A stretch of DNA of 64,000 bases from Cololabis saira. Taxonomy: Eukaryota; Chordata; Actinopteri; Beloniformes; Belonidae. Shown here piece after piece: positions 10,701 to 24,034 of the stretch; position 1 is the stretch's first letter; every line of letters starts with the position of its first letter. The notes below the pieces were generated by a model that saw nothing but the letters and a program-made list of their open reading frames with translations, was not told the origin of the DNA and did not search any database. The translations under genes and the position numbers were made by a program. The DNA is taken from NCBI RefSeq assembly GCF_033807715.1, contig NC_084587.1, positions 18,947,017 to 19,011,016 on the forward strand, given 5' to 3'.

Positions 10701-13700
10701 TAGAGTAACTGAATTAAAATTTGATTAATCAGCTCAAGGAAAAGGAACTGTCATTTCGAGGCCAGGGGTGGAATATTAACCAGTTCACAAGAACCAGGAT
10801 TCATTAGAAATGTTTTCCTAGTCATCACAGGCTGGTTGAAATCCGACCATGTCATTACTGATCCTGAGTTGTTGAAGCTGGCTTTTAATTTGTGATTTCC
10901 TTCAGTATCCTCCCACCGTGTTGCTATGAACACCCTTCGGCTGCAATGGTTTAGTCCATGCTTGGCAGTAAAGCTCCAGTGGGGAGCAGACTGCAGGTGT
11001 GGGGGAAGGGTGTTGACGCTCTGTCTGGCTGTGGACTTAGGCGCTGATTGTGTAGTGCTAGCCCTAGGTTGATCGTGCAGCTCGACTTATACCCTATATC
11101 ATCAGAGGATTGTTCCCTTTTTCTCCTGCAGTCTCCTTGGGGAAGCTCTAACAGAGCTCTATGAGCTTTTGCATAAAGATGTTTTTAGTTCAGCATTTCA
11201 CTTACTGATTTATTGCATAAGTTCAATTAGAAACTAGATTTATTTTACATCCAGATTTCTTTATTTGTTTTAACGTTTCATTGGTTAATATTGATTTTCC
11301 TTTTCTGTAGCTAAGATAAAATCTCTCACTAGCGCAAGGCTAAAGAATAGTCACCATGTGCTTGATTGATTCACATGGAAACTCCCGGTTCTGCCTACCC
11401 CCACCCCCCCTGTTTTTCTTCCCTTTTTCCTTCTACACCCGCTCTAGCTGGTCTCCACTTCTATAGGGGTAGGGGGTGGGGTGTCGCATACAATACTTTG
11501 GCAACGGTTGGCTAAGAACAGTGCTTTTACATTGTTGTTCAGCAGTTAACTGTCTTTAGATAAGTTTTACGTTTGACTACATTTTTTAAATGCTGGAGGT
11601 GGCCACATTTTAGATTCAGTTAATCTTTAATATATTAACTATCTACTTCACTCTTAATATTGCCAAACAAAACAATAATCTGACACACATCCCCTGGATT
11701 AACATGACTACTTATTAAGATCAATTGACATGTGTTTTGTATTGTAGGTTGTAAAATTTTGATTAATATACAGGCAGTTATCCTCTTTTCCTCTTTTCCT
11801 TTTTTTTGCCTTGAAATTCGCAATCTGTTTAGAATAAGTCTGTCTTTGCTCAATCGTCTTCTTCCCTGCATCTCTGGCAGTTGAAAACTTGGTCTTGTCC
11901 TGTGGGATAGCATGAAAAAAATGAGGTATGTGGCAAAAAAGAGACCTGATTGGTATTGTAGTCTTGTTCCTTTGCACGGAATGACTTGGCTCAAATTAGA
12001 TGCTGCCCACATTTCCCCCAAAAAGAGATCTATAAACGGCTTATCTAAAATGTGTGGTTACACAGAATATCCTGTAAATGACAGCAATTCTTTACCAGAT
12101 AGGCAAAGACCACCTATGTGTGAGCAAATTTTTTACCTTAAATCACATGTCAGAAGAGGATAATAGTAGGAAAGCATAATAACTTGTGTTTTACAATTTA
12201 CTAATTGTCTAGTCATGCCGATTCCGGGGTTTCAATTTCAATTAAAAGTATTTTCGTCTATAGCAGAATATACCGTTTAGCATGTTGACTCGATGGTGAA
12301 TTAAAAAAATGCGGTGTTAAGCCGATGCTAGGTTCGTATCAGGTGGTTGCTTTGCGAAGGGAAGTAGTATGATGATTAGGGATGAGGAAGTGATAACAGC
12401 TAGCGACCGGTTGATCCGACTGCCAATCGTTTATATTAGATACAAATTTGGAGAATGGCAAAGTGTCCTCGCGTGGTTCAAAACCAGGATGTAGATATGT
12501 TTATTTCTGCTCTAAAGTTCGACATTTTAACATGAGTCAATGGAAATCGACTCGCTTTTGGAGCCGACCTTTAGTGGTCAGCCAAGGAACTGCAGCGAAA
12601 CTTAGTTGTGCGTGAGCATCAACGTGAACGTAAGACGGTCGACACGTGGTTTTAAGAAGGATGCCCCCCCCGGCATAGATTGTCATAAAGCTAACATCCA
12701 GGCAACCACAGCTGTGCTGCTCAGATTTTATAGTCCACCTGACGTGCACATTCTTTAAAAACTAGAGCTCTAACACCATAAGAACTTCTATACACCACAG
12801 AGAGCAATCATGTTTCATCAATCAAACGGGTGATTGCTCATTTTTAAACCACAGCAAAGGAAACTGATTACAGCTCCTGAACAGTCATCTTTTTGGTGAA
12901 ATCATTTTGCAAAATCTGGAGTGCCATAGCTGTTTACAGACGTAAAATAGCTTAAACCAATAGCACAGAAGCAAATTTTTTTTTTTACCTGGGTTGGTAA
13001 TATTGTATGGATTTATTTTTTTGGTTGATTTTTGTTTAAATCTAGCACTTCATTCAGCTAAAATGGGAAGTCTTGGCTAGAGTTGGATAACAATTTTCTG
13101 TGGCACGGTGCTGCTAACAAGATCACGTGCAGCATGTAGCTGTAGGATGTTAGGGTTGCTGCGCACAGAAAACCAGGTGGCCATTTTGAGTCTCAGTGAA
13201 TCCAGATGCAGGCGGCCAGGGTGGGGGGAAGGGACGAGTGCGGACTGTTCGCAGTGTTGTAGGAATGCAGTCTCTGCTCTCCCTAGCTGACTTTCTTTCT
13301 TTTTTTCCCCCCCATTTAATATTTTGCCTCCATAGAAACAGTCTGGCGTTAGATAAATATTTTGTGATTGTGCAGGATTAATCTGGTTAATCTGATCTTG
13401 AGATCAACAGTCCTGCTTCTGTAATGGTATGAAACGGCAATTTGCCAGGTTTTGCTGCCTGGACTTGATGGTTTAAGCTATATTAGCTACAGGTACGGTG
13501 GAAGTTTTATAGTTTCTCACCCAATTACTTAGTCTTAAATCCTAAAATGAACCAGTGCAGCTCTGAATTGAAAGGGGGATGATAGTTAATAAATCATGTG
13601 TTTTGAATAGAGCTGATGTGGCTCTTACAACAGCAAACTAAGTCAGTATTTAGAGTTAATCAATATTACGTGCAGATAACATGTTTTCGAACTTGCTTCC

Positions 13701-14635
13701 CCCCCACCACCCCCCACCCCTTTTTTGTGGGTGGAGTCTGCAACATGTGCTGCTCCCTGCGTGCTCAGCAGGCTGTTCGCAGCAACACTGGTGGCCATTT
13801 TGTGTTTCTGCAGTGGCACAAGAGGGGGTTGGGCAAAGACTGCACAGAAACTTGGCATTTAATCCCACAAAAGGGATTTTTATAAAAGTATGAATTCTGA
13901 TAAATAAAACAAATCACATCAAAAAGAAATATTGACCTGTCGAGTTAATTCTTAATCATACTGGTGCCTGGTCTGAACCTTAGATGTCACAACAGGAAAT
14001 GTTGAAGGGTCAGCTAGTCATGCATTGGGACAGAAAGTCACAATGCACCAGGTATGTTTTTCAGTTTCTGGTTAAAGCGAGCTTTCTTTGTTCCCCCTGA
14101 GTAAAGGAGCCACCTCAGAGCTGGAATGGTTCGGTCTGTTTACCAGAACCCCTCCCTGCTGTGGAGGAGGCGGGCCGCTGGAGGCTGCACTGCTCTGAGC
14201 AGCTAGCATGAGACTGTGTGGCTAAAAAAAAATGTCAGCTGTAGCATTTTTTCCCCCTCCTAAGTAACAGAGAAAAAAGTGCTTGAGGCAAAACACTATA
14301 GTTGTTGCACTGCATTGCTTTCAATTAATTTGAGGTAACATTTATTTGGATAATCCTGGGAAAAAAGTTAAATTGGGTTTTCATCAACCGGCTTTAAGGA
14401 ATGAAATTAAATAAGTTATTGGTGGTTTATTCACATTCAGAGTCAAAACGGGTAAAATAAGACATAGCCTTCCCTGAGCATGACCACAACTTGACTTTTC
14501 CTTTTTCCTCAACCTCAACACGATGTTCTTTATCTCGTTGCTTGTGATGCCCCACCCCCACTCCCTCCCCACAAAAGAATGGTTCGGTCCATGCTTGAGC
14601 AGGAGAAGCTGCTCCAGAGGCGGACGGAGAGAGAG

Positions 14636-14637
14636 AG

Positions 14638-14676
<39 letters not shown>

Positions 14677-14704
14677 ATGTATGTGTGAGAGAGAGGGAGA
14701 GAGC
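14636..14704. repeat. Compound microsatellite (GT)n (ATGT)n (GA)n
   Basis: GAGAGAGAGT is followed by (GT)n, then five to six ATGT units, then GAGAGAGAGG. It lies inside one of the recurrent intron-1 blocks, 40 bp downstream of GGTCCATGCTTGAGC. Confidence 0.95.
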
Positions 14705-17700
14705 GGGTGATGGAAAAGGTGGGGGCAGCTTCTGCCTTATGATTAGGTGATTTGTGGGTGTGCAATTTAGCGCCGAGCGCTGCTAGCTAAGCTCTGAATA
14801 AAGTTCATATACCGGTAGCTTTTTTTTTTTTTTTTTTTTTTTGCCATAATTGAAATGTTTTTTTGGTTTCTCTAAAAGCTAGCTCCCCTCGCATAGCTGT
14901 AGGTTCTCAAGTCCTCTAGGTGAACGACGATGTCAAAGAATGAGCTGTTTGGTTGAATACAATTTCTTGGGTACCTAGATTTTATTAATTATTTTTTATT
15001 AACTTTTAAGATTTTTAAAGCAATTCTGGAAACAAAACAGAGAAGTGCGTTAGCTCTGTTTTGCATGTCTGAACATGGTACGAAACAAGTATAGGATATG
15101 AGTGGAGTAGCTAGAAAGGCAGCAGGATAATTTTGACATTTTTCTTTCGTTGTTTTATTTTTAACATAGTCCTTCCTCAGATCTTGACAGACTGTAAAGA
15201 TAAGCTAATTTTACCACTAGAAAAAGAACAGCCACCACTGCTACTGGCTTTTTTTATTTTATCATTTTTACTTGGTCAAACAAATGTTTTAAGCCAGTGC
15301 TTTAGATTCAGCTATTTAAAGCATTTTCTTTACCAAGTGCTTTGTGTTAAGATAAATTTAACCCATTAGGTTAAAAACTTTGTAAAAAGGGATCCACCCT
15401 TTTACACACAGCTTTTTGTGCCCATGTGGCTTCATTGTTTTTATTATGTTTCTGCTGTTTAAATAAGTTGCTGATATCTATAAAATACCTGATGGATCAA
15501 ATGTCCATGTGACTAAGGTCCTCTGTAGTCATCATTTAAAAGCCATTAGAGGGACAGAAGTAGGTTGAAGCTAACATGGTTGGTGACTCAGTGCCAGCGA
15601 ATTCTCAGTTCATGGCACATTGTATCTTATTTGAACATGTGACAGCTACGCAGTTAACTTATAATTATTATCTTAGAGAGCCCAGTATTTGGATTTGTTT
15701 ACGTTTTATTCACACGGAAAATAGCTCAGCTTTATGTCTTCATCTCAGAAGGTGAATCCTCCACATAAACTGAATTACAATAGTGATCAAACTCTTACAT
15801 TTCCCCTCAAGGGTTTGCAGTGTTAATGGATTTATGCCATGAAACTTCTTTCACCTGCTCAGTTTGTTTTTTTTGGTTGTTGTTTTTATTTTAAATAAAT
15901 AAATGGACATGACAGACCTCCCCCCCTGACCTTGATCTGAATGGTATAGTCCATGCTGGCTGTAGATTTCCACTCTGTGGACTAGTTTGTGCTAGAGTTG
16001 GGGGATGGGTATGAGGTGTTGCTAGGCAACAGTATGTGCAGTTTACTCCTCCTCTGTCTGTGCGCCCCTAGCTAGGGCTCTTGAGTGGTAATCACTGTTC
16101 TGCACTTCTGCACTGTAAGACCCAGCTGACACCGGGTTGGGTTGGTGTGTATTTGCGGTACCCTTTGCATGTGCTGTTTTAGTTGGAACAAGAAAGAAAG
16201 AAGAAAAAAAGTGTAGGGAAAAAAAAATATATATTTTTTTTTTTTTTCCCTTGTGTACTGTCATTGAACATAGCACAGAAACAGGAAATTAAATGCTCTT
16301 TTCAAGACGTTTAAGTCATACCTAACCAGGCACAGAGCCACATTGGTTGCACGTGTTTTTGTATAACACACCCCTGCAAAGACCAGCATGGACTAGCCCT
16401 GTTTGAGCTCCTCCTCCTTTTCTTTTATGTTTGGGTCCAACCTCTTGGCTGTTCCCTGCTCCAGCAATCAACAAATATGTGGAAGGCCCAAACCTACACA
16501 TCGTACTAAAGGTTGACTCTCCTTTCTTTAAGCATGCTTGGCATTTTTCAGAGTCACAGAAAATTAACTGTTTGGTTTGTTACTGCTTAACTTTAAAGTT
16601 GAGTTATTCATATTTTCCTTAAGAAGCTACGCTATTTAAGAAAGGTGTAGTTTGGGTGGTTGTTTGTGTCTAGTTTCGGATACTGTGGGACTTAAATGCA
16701 AATTCATTAACTAGCTAATCACCAAGGAATTTGAAACCTGAGACACACTATGGAAACATAGTTTGAGGTATATTATCTGTATGTCAGTAAGACTACAACA
16801 GCAAACTAAGTCAGTATTTACACATTTTGGGAGATTTGTTCCTCACAACTGCCACAGGTGTAAAATATTGTTTGCATATGTGAAAGAAGCAATTTCCTTT
16901 TTTCTTTAACATTTTTGTCAATTTCTTGGTGTAACTAAAAGGCATAACGTTGTATATACTGCTAGCTGTATTGATGAAAAGAAGCCTGTCAGAATCTTTA
17001 ATGGTGCAATCAAAATTGTTTGCATCAAAAACCAGAAAAAGCAAAAATAAATTACCACTCTGAAACTGTGAGACAGAGAACCGTATACTTCAAATGACTT
17101 CATTAATCTAGGAGGTTACAGTCGGCAAAGTATTTAAATTAGGCATTTGACTCATTGAAATGCTTTTATCCGGTTTTATAGACTGGAACACTGGGCCCAG
17201 GTGCTCCAAATCAGCTCATCTCACATCAGACTCCTCAAAGACAAATAGAGAGAGAGTTAGGAATGCCCACAATTAGACAGGGTCGTCACACTGTTTTATA
17301 TTTTATTGGTGGTCAAAGTTGCGTATGCCATGCAGAAATTAACTGCGCATCTTCACAACTTGTACACTCCATACCTGCAAACTGGTTGGTTTTTGGAACA
17401 TTCGCCGTTTGAATCAGAATATAATTCAGGTTAATGAAAAACATCCTTACGATAACGCATCTTTGGAACACAATACACACACACACCAAGTCTTTCGGCC
17501 AATCACAATCAAAAAAGGTCATTGCTTCGTCACCATTACATGGTGGAATAAAGGCAATTTTCATGCAGGGTAATATTACTTCAAGGGATGCCAGTTTTGA
17601 GGTAAGCCTCTAATGATATGCTCTTACTTGACATTAAGTAGGTAAATAAGAAATTGCTAAACATTTAAGCAAATTCTTACCTGCGGTGCTTGTGTTCCAC

Positions 17701-18736
17701 CAAAGATGCATCTTTGCGAAGTCGGAAGAAAACAGAAAAGCATAGATGTTCCTTGTCTCATGCTATTGATGCATGAAACTTCTGAAAGATCTCTGTTTTC
17801 AAAGTTTAAGTTGTTTCTCAAATTCTTTTTCTCAGGCACATGCACAGTAGTCGTTTTTGCCCATGCTGTGTCCAGGCATGATTGACTCTCACTGCCGATT
17901 TCCTCAGGAATCACATTACTCCGGTTTTGATTGTACTAGAGGACGATTGTTACTTGTACATACCATATCATGTTGTAATATTGCACTACTTCATGGCTTA
18001 TTTTGAGTTACCTTGGTTTGATTCTGCCCGCTCACATTTTGGAATTTCTGAATTATGTTGTTGTGTTATTGAATGATTGTTGCTATGAAGACATAACATA
18101 TAGGTTGCATACATGCCCTCATCCATGTACATGTGCAGCTGATCCAATCACACTTCAACAATGCCACTGATCAGGATCTGTGGCATGCTGGAGCACAGAA
18201 ATAAGCACTCAACTAGACCTTGTGGGCCCGCTTCAGCTTGGTTTCGGCCGCCTTGTAGAAGTATAGTTTGATTTCTGGTTATCTGTTGCACATAGCCTAT
18301 GCATTTAAGATGCATCATTGTTGCTGTTTTTAGTTGTATGTTGTTGTTGTTGTTTGTTTCAGTTTAAGCTAGCTAGCGACAAAGTGCTAGCTAGCAGTGT
18401 AGGTTCCTTTCTGCAGAGCAGTAGCTTGAACTCTTGGTTTTCTTTTACTTCCTCTATGTAGCTCAGACAAAATGTAGCAAATTAAAGCGTATTTTATGTG
18501 AATTTAGAGCCAATGAAGGTTGAGCTGCAGTAACGTTTACTGAAAATAGAGCAATTTGCCTTTCTACCCGGCTTGAACCTGACAAATTAGTGGTAGCAGG
18601 AATATGTTAAAAGCAATCGCATTAGTACCGATCATATTTGTTAGTCTGTGTCGACCAGAAATGTCGAAAAATTTCAGGAAATGTTGCAGTGGTTGTTTAG
18701 GAGTAGGGTTGTAGCTAGCTAAGAAGAAGAAATTAA

Positions 18737-19569
18737 GGGTGCTTTCACACCTGTGGCCCGTTTGTTTTGTTCCGATTCAGGGGCTGAACCGATACAGTTG
18801 TTCCGTTTCTCGTTCGTGGAGTTTGTGTTCACAAGGCAAACGTCTGTACCGTTTCAAAGCTGATAACAAATTCCATGCGCGAACCAGCTGCTCTCTGATT
18901 GGTCAAATGAACGCGGAAGGAGTTTTCTCTTCCGACCCCGGCATAAACAACACGCCCCTTTCAGCGCAGCACAGACGGCAGCTGCCGGCTTTAGGCTGAT
19001 TTATGGTTCTGCGTTACACCAACGCAGAGCCTACGGCATAGAGTACGGCGTAGGCTCTGCGTTGATTTAACGCGGAACCATAAATCAGGCTTTACCCATT
19101 CATTTATGTGCGCTCGGTGCAGAGCGGAGCCCGGCAGAGGACGAGAGGCCGCCTGCTGCAGCCGGGTTTGGGCTGCGCAAACCCTGCCCGAATTGAACAT
19201 TGTTTAATTTCAAACAATGTTTAATTTGTGCCGTGCTGGGAAGACATCTCGCACGTCCAATAGGAGAGGAGTTGGTGGAGCTGGACCGACTCCTCTCCTT
19301 GCGCCGCGGTCGCACATACACAATGAATGGAGTTGTGTCGGTTGCTGTGTGGATTACGTTCTCACTCCAAATAAAAAAAATGAACCGTTTCAGGTCTCGA
19401 TTGGAATCGTTCCGAGACCACCTCTCCTAGGCGATCTCGGAACGCTTGTTTTGTACCGTTTCAGAGCGCGATTGCTGTGTTCACATATACCAAAACGTTC
19501 CGATCTTGAGGGGGAAACGTTCCCTGTATCAGAACAACTGCTTGAAACGGTACAGGTGTGAAAGCACCC
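18737..19569. mobile_element. Harbinger-type non-autonomous element, 833 bp
   Basis: Terminal inverted repeats GGGTGCTTTCACACC (18737) and GGTGTGAAAGCACCC (ending 19569) are perfect over 15 bp. Both ends are flanked by TAA (18734-18736 and 19570-19572), the expected 3-bp Harbinger target duplication. The interior contains repeated CGTTCCG/CCGTTTC motifs and a nested 97-bp MITE, but no transposase. It lies in intron 1 of atf7ip. Confidence 0.8.
18994..19090. mobile_element. 97-bp near-palindromic MITE nested in the 18737-19569 element
   Basis: The arms run inward from GGCTGATTTATGGTTCTGCG and are matched by CGGAACCATAAATCAGGC at the other end. Internal arms (AACGCAGAGCCTACG and CGTAGGCTCTGCGTT) extend the foldback almost to the centre. 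The flanks are TTTA on both sides (18990-18993 and 19091-19094), so the duplication is TTA or TTTA. Confidence 0.8.
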
Positions 19570-22474
19570 TAAGAAGAAATTCCTAATGTTATCATACAAA
19601 TAGTCAGTGAGTTTTGTTTTTTTTTTGTTGTTTTTTTTAAATGAGCTTTCAGTTCAGATATATTCTATCTGCGTTCTAGTGTTTCTGATGTCCAAGTAAA
19701 GCATTTTTCAAAATTCGGATGGTTTCTTTCTGATGGCCAAGCATGACATCAGATGGTTCACGTAGCCAATACAGTTGAGACATTCACTTTGCTGTTTTCA
19801 TGTACTTCTTAACCTCAACCTTTTGCCTTGGCAACCTATAAGAATTTTTTATACTTTCACCAAGAATAATATTAAGATTTTATTTGGACCACAGGGATTT
19901 TATAGTCACTTTTTTTTTTTTTTTCATTAGCAGGTGTTAGGAGCTGTTTAATTGGACAGGTGGTTTTATCTATAAAATTGTTAAAGGGGTTTTCTAAGTT
20001 TGGCTTAGCTATACATTTTCTGCATTTCTTCCCCTCCACTGCCAGCTTGCTGAAGCCTGAGGCTCACCAGAAAATCCTCATTGTGCAGGGTGGCGTTGCA
20101 ACCTGATACATCTGACAGTCCTTTTCAGCTAGCTACAGAGGTCTCAGTCTGGCAGCGAACAGCAGAGCCGACCGCCATTTTGAGTTTCTGCACTAAATCC
20201 AGGCGCACTAGTCGAGGCCGCAAGATGGGGGAGGGGAGTTTTTATGCTCTGCGCAGTATGCAATAACATTGGAATGTGAAGTGGAGCAGCGATCGTGTTT
20301 GCCATTCACACTGTTCCACTTGATTGTAATCTATTTTTGTGGTGCTTTTGTTTTGGTGGATTTTTTTTTTTTTAGAAATAATACTAAAATGTTTTATAGC
20401 TTAGTTAGGTAAAAATAAGTTTGTGGCAGAAAGCATGCTTGCTGATGAGAGGGAACACAGCAGGGATGGCTTACAGTCTTCAGTGCTTGCACCAGCGTCT
20501 CAGTGTGTTGCTTGACAGTGTAAAGTATACGCTGAATCCAGATCAGTCCTCCTATTTTTCCCCACATACATATGTCATCCTGCTAAGTCTCAAAAGATCT
20601 GAGGCTAAACTAAACTGTGATTGGCTAAAGCTTAGCTTTATCAACTTGTGTCACCAATATAGTAACTGTAACGCTAACAAGTTTACCAAAAGACAAAGTT
20701 TTTACTCTCAATAGTTATTTGTGGAATGTGGATATAGCTTGACTCATGTCTACCTTTCGTGTTTTGTTCCCACAGTGTGACCGATTTAAAGCTACATAGT
20801 TTCTGAGTTGATTTGAATGAGCAGTGTCCGTTTTTGTTATAACAGAAGGGAGAGCAATTAGATTTAGAAATACAGTCGGCACACCAGCAGTGGCACATTA
20901 AACTCGTATTCATGAAAAATTCAAGCTGGTTGATTAGTTTGTATGTAAGGCTCTTCCCTGCACAGGGGCACCCTCCTCTAATCTGTGTTGCTCTGGCCAG
21001 CTACCTCCACGTTTAGCCAGTCCACTCTGTCATCGTTGTGTAACTGGACATAGCTACTTGATTAAAACATAATTCCTCAAATTTGATGCCCAGAATTACT
21101 CAAAGCCTTTGGTACAAGTGGTTGTTGCACGTTTTGCCAAAATAGATTAGATGCTTGGCTGTACTAATACACATTTTTCTTTATTTTGTTCTTCTCTTTT
21201 TATAGAATAAATACCAAAAGGCCGAAAAAATAGCATTGCATGTTTGACTGGGAAATATTACTGCAGTGACGGACAGAGGAACACTCTTTAGTGTTTTCAT
21301 GAGCATACAGTATGAATTATTTTAAATGATGTACTTTTAAATAGTACTTGTATTTCTAGCTAGATGAAATTCTCCCCTCCCCCCACCCCTGCAGCACACA
21401 AGACGCATACGCAAATAAATATCTCATTCTGTAGTCAAAGGCCCTGATACAGTCTGAGAGAGGGATATACACTGCTAAATTTAGGGTTACTCTTTCATTT
21501 CTTATTATAAAAAAAATCCTCAAAAATACTTTTTCTTTGTTTTCCTTTTTTCCTTCAGATTGCTGAGAAATCCTGTGGGAAATCGATGACCAGGAATCTT
21601 TAGGCCTAAAGGTGTGTTATTGTTAATTAGTCTATAAATCAACTGTTTCCGATATCCCACCTTTTTCTTGTTTGTTACTGTTACAGCAAGCTGCTCCAAC
21701 ATATTGATTCAAAACAATTCCAATGTACTGTGACTGCAGTAAATTCACATTTAAATGACATGAATGCTTGTAAAATGAGCATATTTAAAATATTTTACCT
21801 AGCCTCAACACTACAATATGTGCAACAATCTAAACGGTGTACGGAAAGTCCTTCATGCTTTGCATAACCTCTTTGCTGCTGCCAGCACTGCCCCAGTTGT
21901 TCTCCGCTGATTGGCTGAGGATCGAACCAATAGTTACACGGGGGGGATGGGAGGAAGGTTGGGTTACTGTTCCTGCTTATCTCAGTGTCCTCTCTTCTGT
22001 TCTCGGGATCGTGGCTTAGGTAAACAGGAAATCCATAAGTTAATCACAAGTTAGAGGTAAAAGGGACTATCAGATCATCCTTGATTTTTCTGACACTGTA
22101 TAAAAGCTCTCATGCTTCCTGTGGTGCTCTTTGGTTGCTGTCAGTTTAGGATCGTTATGGTAGTGGGGGATCAGATTCCCAGAATCTGGCAGATTTTTAG
22201 TTTTTAATGCTAAAACAAATATAATTTGAGGGGGAAAAAGGGAACCAAACCATCTGGTGTGAATCCACATGAGAGAACCTTCTAGAAAAGAACAAAGGAA
22301 GCAGCAGAAGAGCTCTCCGGTGACCCCTAGTGTTTTCAGTGGAGCTGTGCATAAAGATCAAGACTGGCTCACAAGCGGAAGTTACTGTGCTGTTTACCTT
22401 TGCAGCTCTCGGCCTCTCCTGGACTGGTAGCACCTTTTTGGATCTAATTGGTCTTTGTCGCCCCACAGGGAGCA

Positions 22475-22972
22475 ATGGAAGTTGTTGTGACAGAGGAGAA
22501 AAAGAAGATTTTCCGTGCTAGGAAAACCATGAAGATTAGTGATCGTCTGCAGCTGGACAGCCTTCACACCACGTTGCTGACGGCGCCAAGTTTGTCCAAC
22601 CCGTCTCCGCCTCCTCTGGTGAACGGCACACATAAAGAGGATGGACAGAAGGTGGCTGACAAGGATCAAAACAACATCACTGACTCAAACGCAAATTCAC
22701 CTGCCTCTCAGACTTCTCTGAGCTCCCCCGCACCATTCCTGTCCCTCAATCTGTCACCTTCTCCTTCATCTTCGCAAAGTCCCAAAGAGCAGGACGAAGC
22801 ACCTTCCCCCACTTCATCATTCCACTCTGTATTTTTTGACCTTAAAAAGATGGAGGGTGACGAAAAGCAGCGTTCTTCGCCGTCAAGTGAGTCTGTTGCT
22901 GCTGCATCAACTGAGCAGAAGGACCAAGAGAAAAATGACAGTGAGGGGATCACCATGGTGGAAAAGAAGCAG
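22475..22972 (+). CDS. atf7ip: atf7ip coding exon 1 (start codon)
   Basis: The acceptor CCCCACAG ends at 22468 and the ATG follows 6 bases later. The donor AAGCAG|GTAAAT closes the exon at 22972 in phase 0 (166 codons). The protein opens with an acidic-basic segment containing [15 protein letters not shown] at about residues 10-25. This closely resembles the conserved extreme N-terminus of ATF7IP/MCAF1 and is my main reason for the name. The rest is a Ser/Pro-rich disordered region, as in the family. An open frame continues upstream without an ATG, but the splice acceptor makes 22475 the natural start. ATF7IP acts in the nucleus with SETDB1 in H3K9me3 silencing (family knowledge). The name atf7ip rather than the paralogue atf7ip2 rests on the overall architecture. 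Confidence 0.88.
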
Positions 22973-23071
22973 GTAAATACCCGTCAAGCATTTCGGAAGT
23001 TATATATATTTGCTTTCTTTCTAGAAATTGTATCACTTGATTCCCAACTTGCAATGTATTTACACCTTTAG

Positions 23072-23513
23072 GAGAAACGCAGCCCAAAAGAGGTCACAGC
23101 TGGGGCTTCAGTGACGGTTTCTGGGAAAGATTCGGCCTCCTCTTCACCCGTGCCACCTGCGGCTTCTGAATACACAGAACCAATGGAAACGGAAAGTGAC
23201 ACCACCAAGACTGCTGTCGCTGAGGCCTCCACATCCCTAGTAAAAGACAAAAAGCCTTCTTCCCTCAAAGCTCCCTCTCCCAGTTCGTCGGCGTGTCATC
23301 CAACGTCAACATCTGAACAAAAGCACACATCGACCGAAGTCACGAAGGCTGAAGTAAAAGAAGAGGATGACAAAGCTGATGTGAAGAAAGGACCAAATTC
23401 TGTCAGAAAGACGGAGATGAACAGTGTCAAAATGGAGGCAAAAAAGGAAGAAACTGATATCAAACAGATATCTAAGTCAAGTAGACCATCATCTGTTCCA
23501 CCTTTTAATACAG
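23072..23513 (+). CDS. atf7ip: atf7ip coding exon 2
   Basis: The acceptor TTAG at 23071 and the donor AATACAG|GTAAGA at 23513 bound 442 bases, which enter in phase 0 and leave with one base. The protein is Ser/Thr/Lys/Glu-rich and disordered, with short runs such as KAEVKEEDDKADVKK. No folded domain is visible. This matches the long unstructured N-terminal half of ATF7IP, which is shorter here than in mammals (about 970 residues in total against about 1270). Confidence 0.85.
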
Positions 23514-24034
23514 GTAAGATACAGTGGGAGGGGCTATGGTAAATTACGTTTTGTTTAAATTTTTTTTCCAGACAATTTCTGCTACTTCTACTGTTAATAT
23601 GACAATGAACGCTTTGAATGTTGAATCAATAGTGCTCTCCTTGCATCCCACATTACATCATGAACCTTAGTTTACAATAACTGATTCTGGTTTAATTTTT
23701 TTTAACAGCAGTGATCAGTGTTGATTTAAAAAAAACTTGTCAAATTATTTTGCTGATTATTTCCCTTCACTGGTGCCTTCATAGTGACCATGAAGTACTC
23801 TACTAAAATGTCCCTGTTTTTATGTCGGAACTGCAGGTTTTTTTGTTCTTTTTTTGTCATTGCTTTCTAGAGTCCAGATCTAATGTGAAGTGTGCTTGTC
23901 CCAAACATAGTTTAGTCCCTCTGATTTGATAAACTGGACAAAAATAAATAAAGTAAAACTGACTTCCAATGCTTAAGGAACCTGAGAACAACAGTATAGT
24001 TATGAGTTTCTTCTTTATCTCGGTTCTTGTGCAG

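Larger units (their letters stand above)
1215..22468 (+). other. atf7ip: atf7ip intron 1 (about 21.3 kb)
   Basis: The intron is bounded by the donor at 1215 and the acceptor CCCCACAG at 22468. I found no coding exon inside it. It holds the tandem array and insertions at 1310-3830, a SINE-type repeat at 7388-7670, an AT/GC microsatellite at 7717-7761, nested MITEs at 18737-19569 and a set of recurrent G-rich blocks (see findings). The intervals 3830-7380, 7770-10370 and 16500-18730 are AT-rich, and I recognise nothing specific in them apart from homopolymer T runs (for example 8042-8066). A long first intron is normal for chromatin-factor genes and may hold enhancers. Confidence 0.6.
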
